Assembly (NCBI GenBank): GCA_937951685.1
Contig: CALFBG010000004.1
Span: 37,135-101,134, forward strand
DNA from: an uncultured Saprospiraceae bacterium
GTDB taxonomy: Bacteria; Bacteroidota; Bacteroidia; Chitinophagales; Saprospiraceae
Direction: 5' to 3'
Length of the DNA: 64,000 nt
Below the pieces are notes generated by a model, which did not search any database, had not been told where the DNA came from, and was given only the letters and a program-made list of their open reading frames with translations. The position numbers were made by a program, and so were the translations under genes. Shown here piece after piece: positions 26,501-38,500 of the stretch. The first letter of the stretch is position 1; each line of letters begins with the position of its first letter.

Positions 26501-29500
26501 AAGCTTACCTTTTGCCGTTTATCGGATAGTCCTGCTCGATAGGTTTTAATTTTAGAACTCGTTTCATACAATCGTGCATTCGCATCAAGAATTTCGTACG
26601 TGGGTGGTAATGGTTCAAAAGCATAGACTTCCGAGCCTGGAAAATGTAAACTGACAAAAGAGCTAAACATTCCAATATTGGCTCCTACGTCAAAAACGAC
26701 ATCGCCCCGCTCTAGCGTAATTCCATGTTGCAAGTACGCTTTTTGCTTAAAAATTTCATCGTAGGCAAAAAGTGTTTCTGACTTATTGAGTGAAAAGAAT
26801 TTTAATCCTTTTTCCAGTGCGACAACTTGGTTGGTCAAGTTTGGATGAGTGCGCGTATAATGCTGAATATTTTTTTCAATTTCTTGTAATAGGGACTTAC
26901 CAATGATCCGGTAAGCATTTTGCTTATCTTCATTTTCTAGCACTAAAAAAGCAATAAGTGCTTCCTCTTTTCTTTCTTGGTCTTTTTTGCGATTAATTAA
27001 AATGTGAGCATCTTTTACATCTTTGGATTTTAGTCGAATGAAACTTTCGATCTCGCCCAACTCTACCCGGTGCCCTCTAATTTTAACTTGACGATCAATT
27101 CGACCTAAAAATTCCAAATTACCATCAGGCAACCATCGGGCAGCGTCTCCCGTTCGATACATTGTATCTCCCAAGGTTCCTTGGAATGGATTAGGTAAAA
27201 AGCTTTCAGCTGTTTTTTCTGGCATTCCCCAATAACCAGCACCAACACCGACTCCTGTTACACAAAGTTCTCCTGGTACTCCGATTGGGGAAAGTTGTAA
27301 ATGCTCATCTAACACAAAAACATTCATATTGATAATCGGTCTACCAATCGGTACTCTTTGTTGTTGCGAGCTAAGCTTGCCGATAACTTCATACTGTGTA
27401 ATATCATCCGATGCTTCACAAGGGCCATAACCATTTAAAACCCGAACGTGTGGAAATAATTCCTTCCAAGTATTGACCAATTTAACCGGAACTTCTTCCC
27501 CGACCATCATAATCCAAGCTAACTCTTTGAGCGCTGGTGGTGTCGCCATTGTTTGGACGTGCTCCACCATTCCCCATATGTAAGAAGGAACAAATTCGAT
27601 GAGGCTAACTTTTTCTTGTTCTAAAGTTGTGATTAGATTATCGTAATCTAATAATTCAAATTTATCAATAATGATAACGGCGCCACCTTTCAAAATCGGT
27701 GCAAGCATTTGCCATAAGGAAATATCAGACCCGATACTAGCACTTTGCAAAAAGTTGAATCCATCCGCTAATTCTAGCATTGCGTATTCCGCCAATAAAT
27801 GATTCAAGGCACCATCATGTCGCGTGATTGCTCCTTTCGGCTGTCCCGTCGAACCAGAAGTGTATAACATGTACGCCCAGCTCCGCATTTCATTTAGATT
27901 GGGTAAGTTCTGTGTTGGAGCAGCAGTAACTTGGGTGTGATCTCGAAGCTGCATATTTCTTGCATGATATGCGACTTTCAAGCTTTCATCGGCTTTGTCG
28001 ATTAATAAAAATCGTTCCGTTTTAAGCTGAGACAATCCGCGTAGTAGTGTTTGGTTAGTGATAACGGCTTGTAATTCACTACTAGTGACCATTGTTTCAA
28101 TTCGGTCTGTCGGGTTCTGTGTATCTAATGGAACGTATACTGCTCCCGCTTTGATAATCCCGAGTAAACACGCGACTAATTTAGGCGAACGATCGAGGTA
28201 AACGCCAACAAATTCACCCGGTCGAATTCCTAATTTGAGGAGGTTGCTTCCGATTTGATTGGCATATTCGTTGAGTGCTTGATAAGACCATTTTTCTGCT
28301 CCTTGTACAACGGCAGTACTATTTGGATATTGAGCTGCTACGGCTTCGAATCTAAGATTGATTGGCGTATCGTTCTGTAAATCTTTTTCTCCTTCGTTGA
28401 ACCAGGCACCATCGGCAGTTGGTTTTACACCGAGAATTAAATCCTTTTCATTGGCAGACAACATGGATATGTCTTCCATTTTCATAGAAGCCATTTGAGA
28501 AGTAGGTTGATCAATTATCTGTTCCAATACCGTCGCGAAATGGAGCTTAAGCATCGTTGCAATACTTGCCGGTAACAAGCCACTATTATAAGCAAAATTA
28601 ATGTGTAACTCTTCCGCAATATCAATACTGATGGCTAACAGATAATTACTTTGATCTTCGATACGAATATCTCCAATCTTCAAGTCATGTGCTCCGGAGA
28701 GTACTTCTCCCATCGGGTAGTTTTCAAAAACTAAAATACTATCAAATAAGTCTCCTTGTAGGTCATTCCAATTTTGAATATCTGTCAGCCCACTATATTG
28801 ATAATTCATCGCCGATACGTAGCTGCTTTGTACGTTTTTCAAGAAGGAAAGTACCGTTTGCCCTTCTTGGTACGTCGAACGCAACGGTAAAGTATTGATA
28901 AACATTCCTACTTTTTGATCTGCACCAGCGAGTTCTGTTGGTCGACCAGAAAGCGTAATCCCGAAAACGATATCCTTTGATCCAGTATATTGTGAAAGCA
29001 AAAATGCCCAAACCCCTTCTAATAAAGTATTTGCCGTAAGGTGATGCTTTTGTACAAACTGTTTGAGTTGAGTTGTTTGTTTTTGATCATAGACTAATGG
29101 AATATTTTTTACAACTCCTCCCCCTTTATTTCGATCTAAGGTATTTGCTATAAAGGGAAATAAGCTTGGACTTTCAAAGCCTGCCATGTAATTTTTCCAA
29201 AACCGTTTTTCTTCGTAATCATCTTTAGCATCAATAAATCGAATATAATCTTCGTAGCGTTCTTCCTCTCCTAAATCAGGTTGTATTCCTTTTCGCAACG
29301 CGCTGTACGAAGTCAATAATTCTTCCAAAATAATTGGCATTGACCAACCATCCAGCATAATGTGGTGGCAAGTCCAAACCATTTTATAAGCTTGAGGACC
29401 CGTTTTAAATAAATTGATCCGTAAAAAAGGTGCTTGATTAAAATCAAATCCTTGTATCCGATCTGCTTCGATAAAAGCATCTAATTTTCCTGCTTGCTCC

Positions 29501-32500
29501 TCCGCTGATAAGTTGCTCCAATCTGATACTCCGAACGGTAAGTCTACCCTTTTCATCGTACATTGTACGGGTATACTCAACTCATCGTGGAAAATTGCCA
29601 TTCTCAGCACACTGTGTTTTTTAAGAATAGCTTCCCAAGAATTTTTAAAAACATCAAGTACTAAGCCTTCCGGAAAATCAAAAACGTATTGTTCAATATA
29701 AGCGCCAGAAGTACTATCAAATAAGTGATGAAAAAGCATTCCTTCTTGCACTGGACTCAAACGAGAAACAGCATCAATTAAATCGCGACGTGGTTTTCCC
29801 TCTACTTTAGTTTCCAGAAATTGATCTAATTCCTGATAGCTCACCATTGGCGCTAAGCCATAGTCGGAAGCGGTAAAACTTATTTCTTTTTTCGCTTGGC
29901 AATGCTCAATTAAAGTTTTTAAATTATTTAAATAACTACTCGCTAATTGCTCTATGGTAGCCGTGTGGTATTCTTCGCTGGAATAATTCCAGTGGATATT
30001 TAACTGCCCTTGGGTTAGCACACCTTCGACTTCTAACTTTGCTAAAATAGGACAATCTTCCGCGAGATTACTTCCCAACGATTCCTTTGCGGCGCTGAAC
30101 CATTTGCTACTATTTAGGGCACTGTCTACTTGTCCTAGATAGTTAAAAACGATATCCCATTTCGCTGCGGCTAAACGATTCCGAACAGCAGCATTAGCGT
30201 TCAAATAACGAAGCGCACCATAACCGATTCCATGATTAGGGATGGTGCTGAGTTGTTCTTTCACCGACTTGATTAAGTCGCCAGTCGAGCGAGCAGGCGC
30301 TAGCTGTAAGGCTACTGGGTATAGATTGGTAAACCATCCCACGGTACTACTTACGTCAAGATCTGCACGAGCATGATCTCGTCCATGACCTTCTAGCGCA
30401 ATGACTACGTCTGTTGTCCCAGACCATTCGCTAATCGTTTGGGACAAGGCCGCTAATAAAATATCATCGATACTTGTTTGATACGATTGGTGCACCTCTT
30501 TCAGTAAGGCTTGTGTCAAACTTTCATCTAACTTTACGATGTGTTGTTGCAAGCTTTTTACCAATGGGCGCTTCGTTCCTTTGTGCAACAAATCTGTTGG
30601 CAATGCTTGATATTTTTGAATAACATTTTCCCAATATGGCAACTGATCTACCGCAGGACCTTCTGCGATTTCTGTCAAGTAATTTCCCCAAGTGCGGTAA
30701 GCATTCGTTTTGTTTCCTAGTTGGATTACTGCTCCGTTGGCAAAAGCATCTAGAATTTCTTCTAATTGATCTAATAAAATTCGCCAAGAAACACCATCAA
30801 TAGCAAGGTGATGCGCAGCTAAAAGCAAGCGATCATTTGCTTCGCTCGTAGGCGTTTTGATACGTACTGCTTTAAATAAAATTCCTTGTTCAATATTTAG
30901 ACTAGCTTGGTATTTTTCACACGTTTGGGTGAGTGCTTTCGACCAATTTTTATCTGACAACTCCGTATGATCTACAACGATCAACTGTTCTGCGTGTGTA
31001 CCATAGGTTTGTACCCAAGCTGTTCCTGCTTTGCTAAAGACAAATCGGAGCGCATCGTGCTGTGCGATTAACATTTCAATAGCTTCCCTTAATGCAGTTT
31101 CTTTAATCTCTTTGTCCAACTCCAATAATACAGATTGATTATAATGAGAAGAACCATGATATTCCGTTTCAAAATAGTACTGCTGAATCGGTAGCAAGCT
31201 TGCGGTTCCCGTCAGGGCACCTTGCTCTGCTACTATTAAATTCGCTTGATCTTTAATTTTTTCGGCTAAAGTGGCAATCGTAGGATATTCAAAAACATCC
31301 CGCGCTTGCAATTGCAGTCCCATTCTTTTAGCTCTACTAACCACTTGAATCGTTACGATAGAATCGCCACCTAACTCAAAGAAGTTATCATAAATACCAA
31401 TGGTTTTTACATTTAATAAAGCGGTCCAAATTGTTGTTAATTGTTCTTCCACTTCATTTCTTGCCGCAACTATTTCTTTTTGTATGCCTTGAGCAGCGTT
31501 TTGTGCTTCTTGCTGATTAAAATATGTGATCAGTTTTTTACCATCAATTTTATCACTTAAATTAAGTGGCATCGCTTCTACAAAACAGTAATGAGTAGGT
31601 TGCATATACATCGGCAAACTACTTTGGCAAAGTTCTCGTAAGTTGCGTTCGATCGTCGTTTGAGCGGTGTCGTCTTGCGCAACAACAAAGGCAATAACTA
31701 AGCTTCGGTTATCGGTGTTTTTGTGTACGCGTACGTGAACTTCTTTCACTGCCTCGGCGAGTCGGATCGTTGTTTCGATCTCTCCCAGCTCAACTCGGTG
31801 TCCTCTAATTTTAACTTGATCGTCAATTCTTCCTAAGAACTCTAAGTTTCCGTCGGGCAACCAGCGTCCTAGATCCCCCGTTTTGTACATGGTTTCACCA
31901 AGGGTTCCTTCGAATGGATTTGCCACAAAACTAGCTGCTGTTTTCTCCGGCATTTTCCAGTAGCCAACTCCAACTCCAACCCCTGCAACGCAAAGTTCTC
32001 CTGGCACACCAATCGGACACAATTCTCCTTCGTCATTGAGAATAAAAATATTCATATTCGCGATTGGTCTTCCAATCGGTACCCGCAAAGCAGTTTCTTC
32101 TAACAACCTTGTTACTTCGTACTGTGCGATATCATCGGAGGCTTCACAAGGTCCAAAACCATTTAATACACGAGTATGTGGAAAAGTTCTTTTCCAATTA
32201 TTGACCAAGGCGACTGGAACTTCTTCACCAACCATCATGATCCATTGTAAGTTTTGGAGCGTTGGCTTGGTAGTCATTGCTTGACAATGATCCATGATTC
32301 CCCAAATGTAAGAAGGAACAAATTCTACAATAGTAACCGCTTCTCGTGCTAAAGTATTTAATAACGTATCGTAATCTAGCAGGTCTTCTTTATCAATGAT
32401 GACTACCCTTCCTCCTTTCAAAACGGGTGCTAACATTTGCCAAAGCGAAATATCCGAACCGATTCCAGCGCTTTGTAAAAATCGGAAATCATCTGCCAAT

Positions 32501-35500
32501 GCTAATGCCTCGTATTCTGCCAAAATATGATTCATCGCACCATCGTGACGCGTGATAGCTCCTTTTGGTTCGCCAGTAGAACCAGAAGTGTACAACATAT
32601 AAGCCCAACTCCGTAAATCATTTTGGTTGGGTAAGTTATCGGTAGGAGCTTGCTGAATCACATCTTGATCTAAAACTTGAATGGCTTGTTTCGCAAGTTT
32701 CGTAGTGAGGGTCGATGTTGCTTCGTCAACTAATACGATTCCTTTTATCTTAGTTGCGCTAAGGTTTACTGCTAAATCGGCACTCGTCATTACGAAATCC
32801 ATTTCGCTCGTAGCGATCATCTTTTCAATCCGCTCTACGGGATTCTGTGTATCCAGCGGTACATACACTGCACCTGCTTTCAAAATAGCTAATAAACAAG
32901 CTACGATATCTGGCGTACGCTCTAAATAAACACCTACAAAGGCTCTTGGTTCCAGTGACAACTCCAAAAGACAACTTGCCATTTGGTTCGCTCTTGCATT
33001 CAGTGCAGCATAAGTAAGCTTCGTTCCGTTATGACTAATGGCACACTCGTTTGGATATTGCGCGACGGTATTTTCAAATCGAACATTAATTGGAAGATCA
33101 TTACCTAAGTCTTTTGCTCCTTGGTTAAACCATTCTCCCGCAGCAGTTGCTTTTTCTCCTAAGATCAAAGCCCGTTCCTCTGCTGAAAGTGGATTAATTG
33201 TTCCTAATTGAGTTGGCAAACTAAGAATGGGGGAACAATTAAGCATTTGTTCTAAAACCGTTTCAAAGTGATTTTTAATTAAGTCGATGTAAGCCGCCGA
33301 CAATAAATCTTCTTTATAGCTAAAATTAATTTTGAGGGTTTCTCCTAAGCGGACATTGATGGTCAACAAGTAATTTGTTTCTTCAACAACTTCTACGTCT
33401 TTTATTTTCAACGACCAATCCTGGGAGAGGACTTCTCCAATTGGATAATGCTCAAATACTAGGATACTATCAAAAAAGTCACCTGAAATATTTGCCCAAT
33501 TTTGTACGGTCTTCAGTCCGGTGTATTCAAAACTTCGGGCTTCAGTATGATTTTGCTGAATATTCGTCAACCATGTTTGTACGGCTTCTTCTGGTGCTAT
33601 TTTAGTGCGCAACGCCAAGGTATTGATGTACATACCTACTTTCTCATCTGCTGCAGTTAGTGCTGATGGTCTTCCAGAAACGATGACCCCGTATACCACA
33701 TCTTTATTTCCGGTATAGTGCGATAGCAATAAAGCCCAAACCCCTTCAATTAAGGTATTGGTAGTAATGTGGTTATTCTGAACAAACTGCTTAATTCTTG
33801 CGGCTCTTGTAGGTTCAAAAACTAATGTTGAAACTTTCACCTTTGCCTCTCCCCGATTGCGTTCCTTCGTCGTGCCTACAAAAGGTAAAAGACTTGGTGT
33901 ATCAAATCCTGCCAAGTAGTTTTTCCAGAATGCCTCTTCGGCAAATTGGTCTCGCTGGCTAAGGTATTGAATATAATCTTCGTAACGCTCTTCCGCTTGC
34001 AGGGTCAACGATTGTCCATTGACTAAGGCTTCATAGTTGCGTAGTAATTTTTCTACAATAATCGGTACCGACCAGCCATCTACAAAAATATGATGGTACG
34101 TCCAAATCATCTTATAAGACTTATCAGATAACTTAAGCAATGCGACGCGCATCACTGGAGCTTTAGAAAAATCGAGCCCTTGTGCCTGAGACGCCTTGAT
34201 AAAAGTTTTTACTTTTGCTTCTTTTGCGTTAAGCGTCAAGCCACTATAATCTACATACTCAAATGGGACACTTACTTCTTTATACACACACTGCACTGCA
34301 AGATTTAATGCTTCATAAAGAATATTACTCCTCAAAATACTATGTTCTTTAATCAGCTGATTCCAAGCAGCCTCTAATGCCGTTTGGTCAACAGCACTAT
34401 CAAAATCAAAAATGAGTTGTTCTTTGTATGCACTTGACGAACGATCATAAATGTAATGAAAAAGCATTCCCTCCTGAATCGGACTCAACCGATACAAGCT
34501 ACTAATTGCTTCCTTGCGTAATACCCCAGTATTTGGATCTAGTGTATTTAAAAATGTATCAAGTTCCTGATAGCTTATTTCTGGTGCTAATCCGTAGTCG
34601 AAAGCCGTACATTCCGTTTCTTCTTTTGCTTGGCAGTGATTGATTAACTTGCCTAGTACTTCCTTATATTTTTCTGCGAGTGCAGCAATTGTTTCAGGTT
34701 TATATTGTTCTTTGGAGTATGTCCATACAATATTTAAAACACCTTGTGTGAGTGAAGCATTAATTTCTAATTTTGGGATAAACTTTCCGTGTGTTCCAAC
34801 GAAAGGACCGACGTCTTCTTTTGCTTGTTGAAACCAAGTTTTATTTTCAAACGTACTTGCAAATTGTCCGAGATAGTTAAAAACAATATCCCATTTTCCT
34901 GCCGACAAACTATCACGTACTTCCCTCGCAGGATGTAAGTAACGAAGTAAACCGTAACCAAGTCCTTTTCCCGGGATTGCGCGTAATTGTTCCTTCGTGG
35001 ATTTAATGAGATCGCTTTCTTCTTGCTGGGAGGTAACACTTAAAGCGACGGGGTACAAACTCGTAAACCAACCGACGGAATTACTCAAATCCAATGCTGG
35101 AGAAAGCTCTTCCCGACCGTGTCCTTCTAGTCCTAAAACAATTTGATCTAAACCCGTCCAAGTATGAATGGTTTGTGCGAGTGCGCTTAATAAAATATCC
35201 TCAATTTCTGTTTGATAAGCTTGATTAACTTCTTTGAGTAAAGCCGTACTAAGTGAAGCGGATAAACTACTTTCATAGTTTGCTACCGTAGCGTAAGTAG
35301 TAACTACTGATTCCTCAAGTTCATTATCTAGTGGCAAAGGCTTGTATTGTTGAATGACGTTTTCCCAATAGGCTTGTTGAGAACTTACGGTTGTCTTACT
35401 CGCATAATCGGTCAAAAACTTATGCCATTCTCGGTAAGAACTCGTTTTGCTAATGGAAGGAATTGGTGCGCCTTTTGAAAGAGCGGTTAGACCTTCTTCT

Positions 35501-38500
35501 AGTTCGTCTAATAATATCCGCCAAGAAACCCCATCGACTGCGAGGTGATCTATTGCTAGTAAAAGGCGGTTTTCTTTTTCTTCAGTAGGGGTTTGAAATA
35601 AGACTGTTGTGATTAATTCGCCAGTATTTTTATTTGGCTTCGCTTGGTAACGTTGGCTTCCTTCTGTGATTTCTTTGGTAAGTTGTGTACCCTTATATTC
35701 AGTTAAGTCTTCAACGATAAGTGCCCCTTTTCCGGTTCCGTAAGTTTGTGTCCAAACTTCATTTTCTTTCTGATAACAAAAACGCAATGCATCGTGCTGT
35801 GCGATAATATTTTGTACTACCTGATTGATAACTTTTGGGGATAAACTTTTGTCAATGGCTAAAAGGATCGTTTGATTGGCGTAAGCATCCGCTACATACT
35901 CTTGCTCAAAATAATATTGCTGAATAGGTAATAAGCCTGCCGTACCCGTCAATTGACCTTGCTCTCCGACGATTACCGTAGCGCCTGCTTTAAGTTGTTT
36001 GGCTAAAGCCGCAATTGTTTGATCTCGAAAGATATCGCTTGGTTTCAATTGGTATCCCAATCTTTTCGCTCTACTGACCACTTGAATAATGACAATAGAA
36101 TCGCCACCCAATTCGAAGAAATTATCATAGATACCAAGTTCTGCCACGTTCAATAAAGCCGTCCAAATTTCGGTTAAATCTTTTTCTATTTTATTCCGCG
36201 GAGCAACATATCCTACGTTGGTATTTAAATTGAGTGTTGCGCTTCCTTTTTCAAAAAACTGTTGGAGCAATTTTTTACTATCTATCTTATCACTTAGATT
36301 CAGCGGCATTGTTTCAATGAACGAGAAGTGCGTCGGTCGCATATAAACGGGAAGCTCTCCTTTACAGATTTCCCATAGATCCCGTTCAATCGACTCCGTA
36401 TTGCTAGTGGCGTCCGTAGAGATTACAAAAGCAATAAGTAGTTCTTGATTATGATCCGCTTGATGTGTTACAAGGTGTACTGCTTTGACACTCGGTGCTT
36501 GTCTTAAGAGTGCTTCGATTTCTCCAAGTTCAACGCGGTGTCCTTTAATTTTGACTTGGCTATCTTTTCTTCCAAAAAATTCAAGATTCCCGTCCGGTAG
36601 CCAACGCGCTAAATCTCCCGTCTTATACATCATCGTTCCTGCTTCCTCAGCAAAAGGATGTTTCACAAAACTTTCCGCTGTTTTTTCGGGCATTCCTTTA
36701 TATCCTGCTCCAACTCCAACTCCTGCCACACAGAGCTCTCCTACTACCCCAATGGGACAAAGTTCTTCTGCCGCATTTAGTACAAAAATTTTCATATTTG
36801 CAATCGGTCGACCAATGGGTACTCGGAGCACGCTTGGTGGCAAAACTGTTTTTACTTCATACTGTACAATATCATCAGAAGCTTCGCAAGGTCCGTAAGC
36901 GTTTAAGATTCGAATGGCAGGATAGTTGGTTTTCCAGTCATTCACTAATGTAACGGGTGCTTCCTCTCCACTCAACATCATCCATTGTAGATTTTCTAAC
37001 AATGGGGCTTTCCGTAGTGCTTTAATATGATCCATCATTCCCCCAATGAAAGAAGGCACAAACTCTACAAGGTTAATTTTTTCTACCTCTATCAGGTTGA
37101 GTAATAAGTCATAATCCAATAAATCATTTTTATCAATCATGACGACGCAACCTCCTTTTAAGAGTGGTCCTAAGATTTGCCAAACAGAGATATCTGATCC
37201 AATTCCTGCACTTTGCAAAAACTTAAAACCATCTGCTAATTCCAAGGCTTTGTACTCTGCCAGTATGTGGTTCATTGCACCGTTGTGTCGCGTAATCGCT
37301 CCTTTAGGTTCTCCCGTAGACCCAGAAGTATAGAGCATGTATGCCCAACTATCCATTTTATTTTGATTCTCTGGATTTGTCGTGGGAAGTTGACGGAGAT
37401 CTGCCAAACTTTGGATTGAAATTCGATTCTTAATCGTTGCTGAAACTTGCTCTTCCATCAAGATTGCTCCGTGGAGATTGGTAAGTTCTAATACTTCCAA
37501 AAGTGCTTCGGTAGTTAGTATTACCTTGGCTTCGCTACGCTTAAGCATTTTCTCGATTCGCTCTTTAGGGTTTTGCGTATCCAATGGTACGTATACTCCT
37601 CCGCTTTTGATGATCCCTAATAAGCCAGCGACTAACTGTGGGCTACGATCGAGATAGATTCCTACAAAGTCGCCGGGCTGAACGCCGAGTAATTTTAGAC
37701 TATGAGCGATCTGGTTTGAGCAATCGTTGAGTTGTTGATGGCTCCATCGTTCCTGCCCGTGGATGACCGCTAGTTCATTTTGATATTGAGTGGCAATCGC
37801 CTCGTAGCGCAGGTTGATCGGAAGTGTATTTTTTAGCGCTTGTGGTCCAGGGTTAAACCATACTCCATTTTGATCGGCTTGTTGTCCGAGTAAGATTTTT
37901 CTTTCCGTTGGTAATAAAATATCGAGTTGATCTGCTCGCTTTTCTAATCCTTTTTCTAATTGCTCTAAGAGGTAAACAATTCTTTTCGACAACAAATCTG
38001 CTTCTTCGCTAGAGAAATAAGCATATTGATAACTCATCTTTAGCGCTAAAGGCTGTTCGGGACCATAGTCACACCAGCGTAATTCTAGTGGACTTGTTTT
38101 CTCTTCACTCGAAAGATAACTTGTGACGGATTCTATTCCATCTAGTGATACGATGATATTGAGGGTATCGTAGATTACTTCTACTTCGAACAATTGACTC
38201 CGACCTTGTTGGAATAAATTTAAAGCTCTGTTTAAATGACTAATTGGATAATTTTGGTAACGATAATCTGTTCTTTGTTGCCTTTTTACGTTTTGGATTA
38301 AGTCGATAACGGATTCTTCGCCTTCGTAGCTTCCTTTGAAAGGAATGATCCCGGTGAACATTCCCATCATATTTCGTTGTCGCTTATTCCGACGTTTATG
38401 GATTGGCACACCGAATACCATGTGTTTTCGATCTTGTGTACGACCAAAATACAAGCTCAACACCGCGAGGGTCAACTGCTGCAAACTTGTTCCCGTAGCG

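Noticed and set aside
36000..36060. Hydroxyphenylglycine-specific A domain among those in the window
   Set aside because: The HPPD/HpgT-like pair suggested one, but none of the ten readable codes resembles the Hpg code; only unread modules to the left could carry it.
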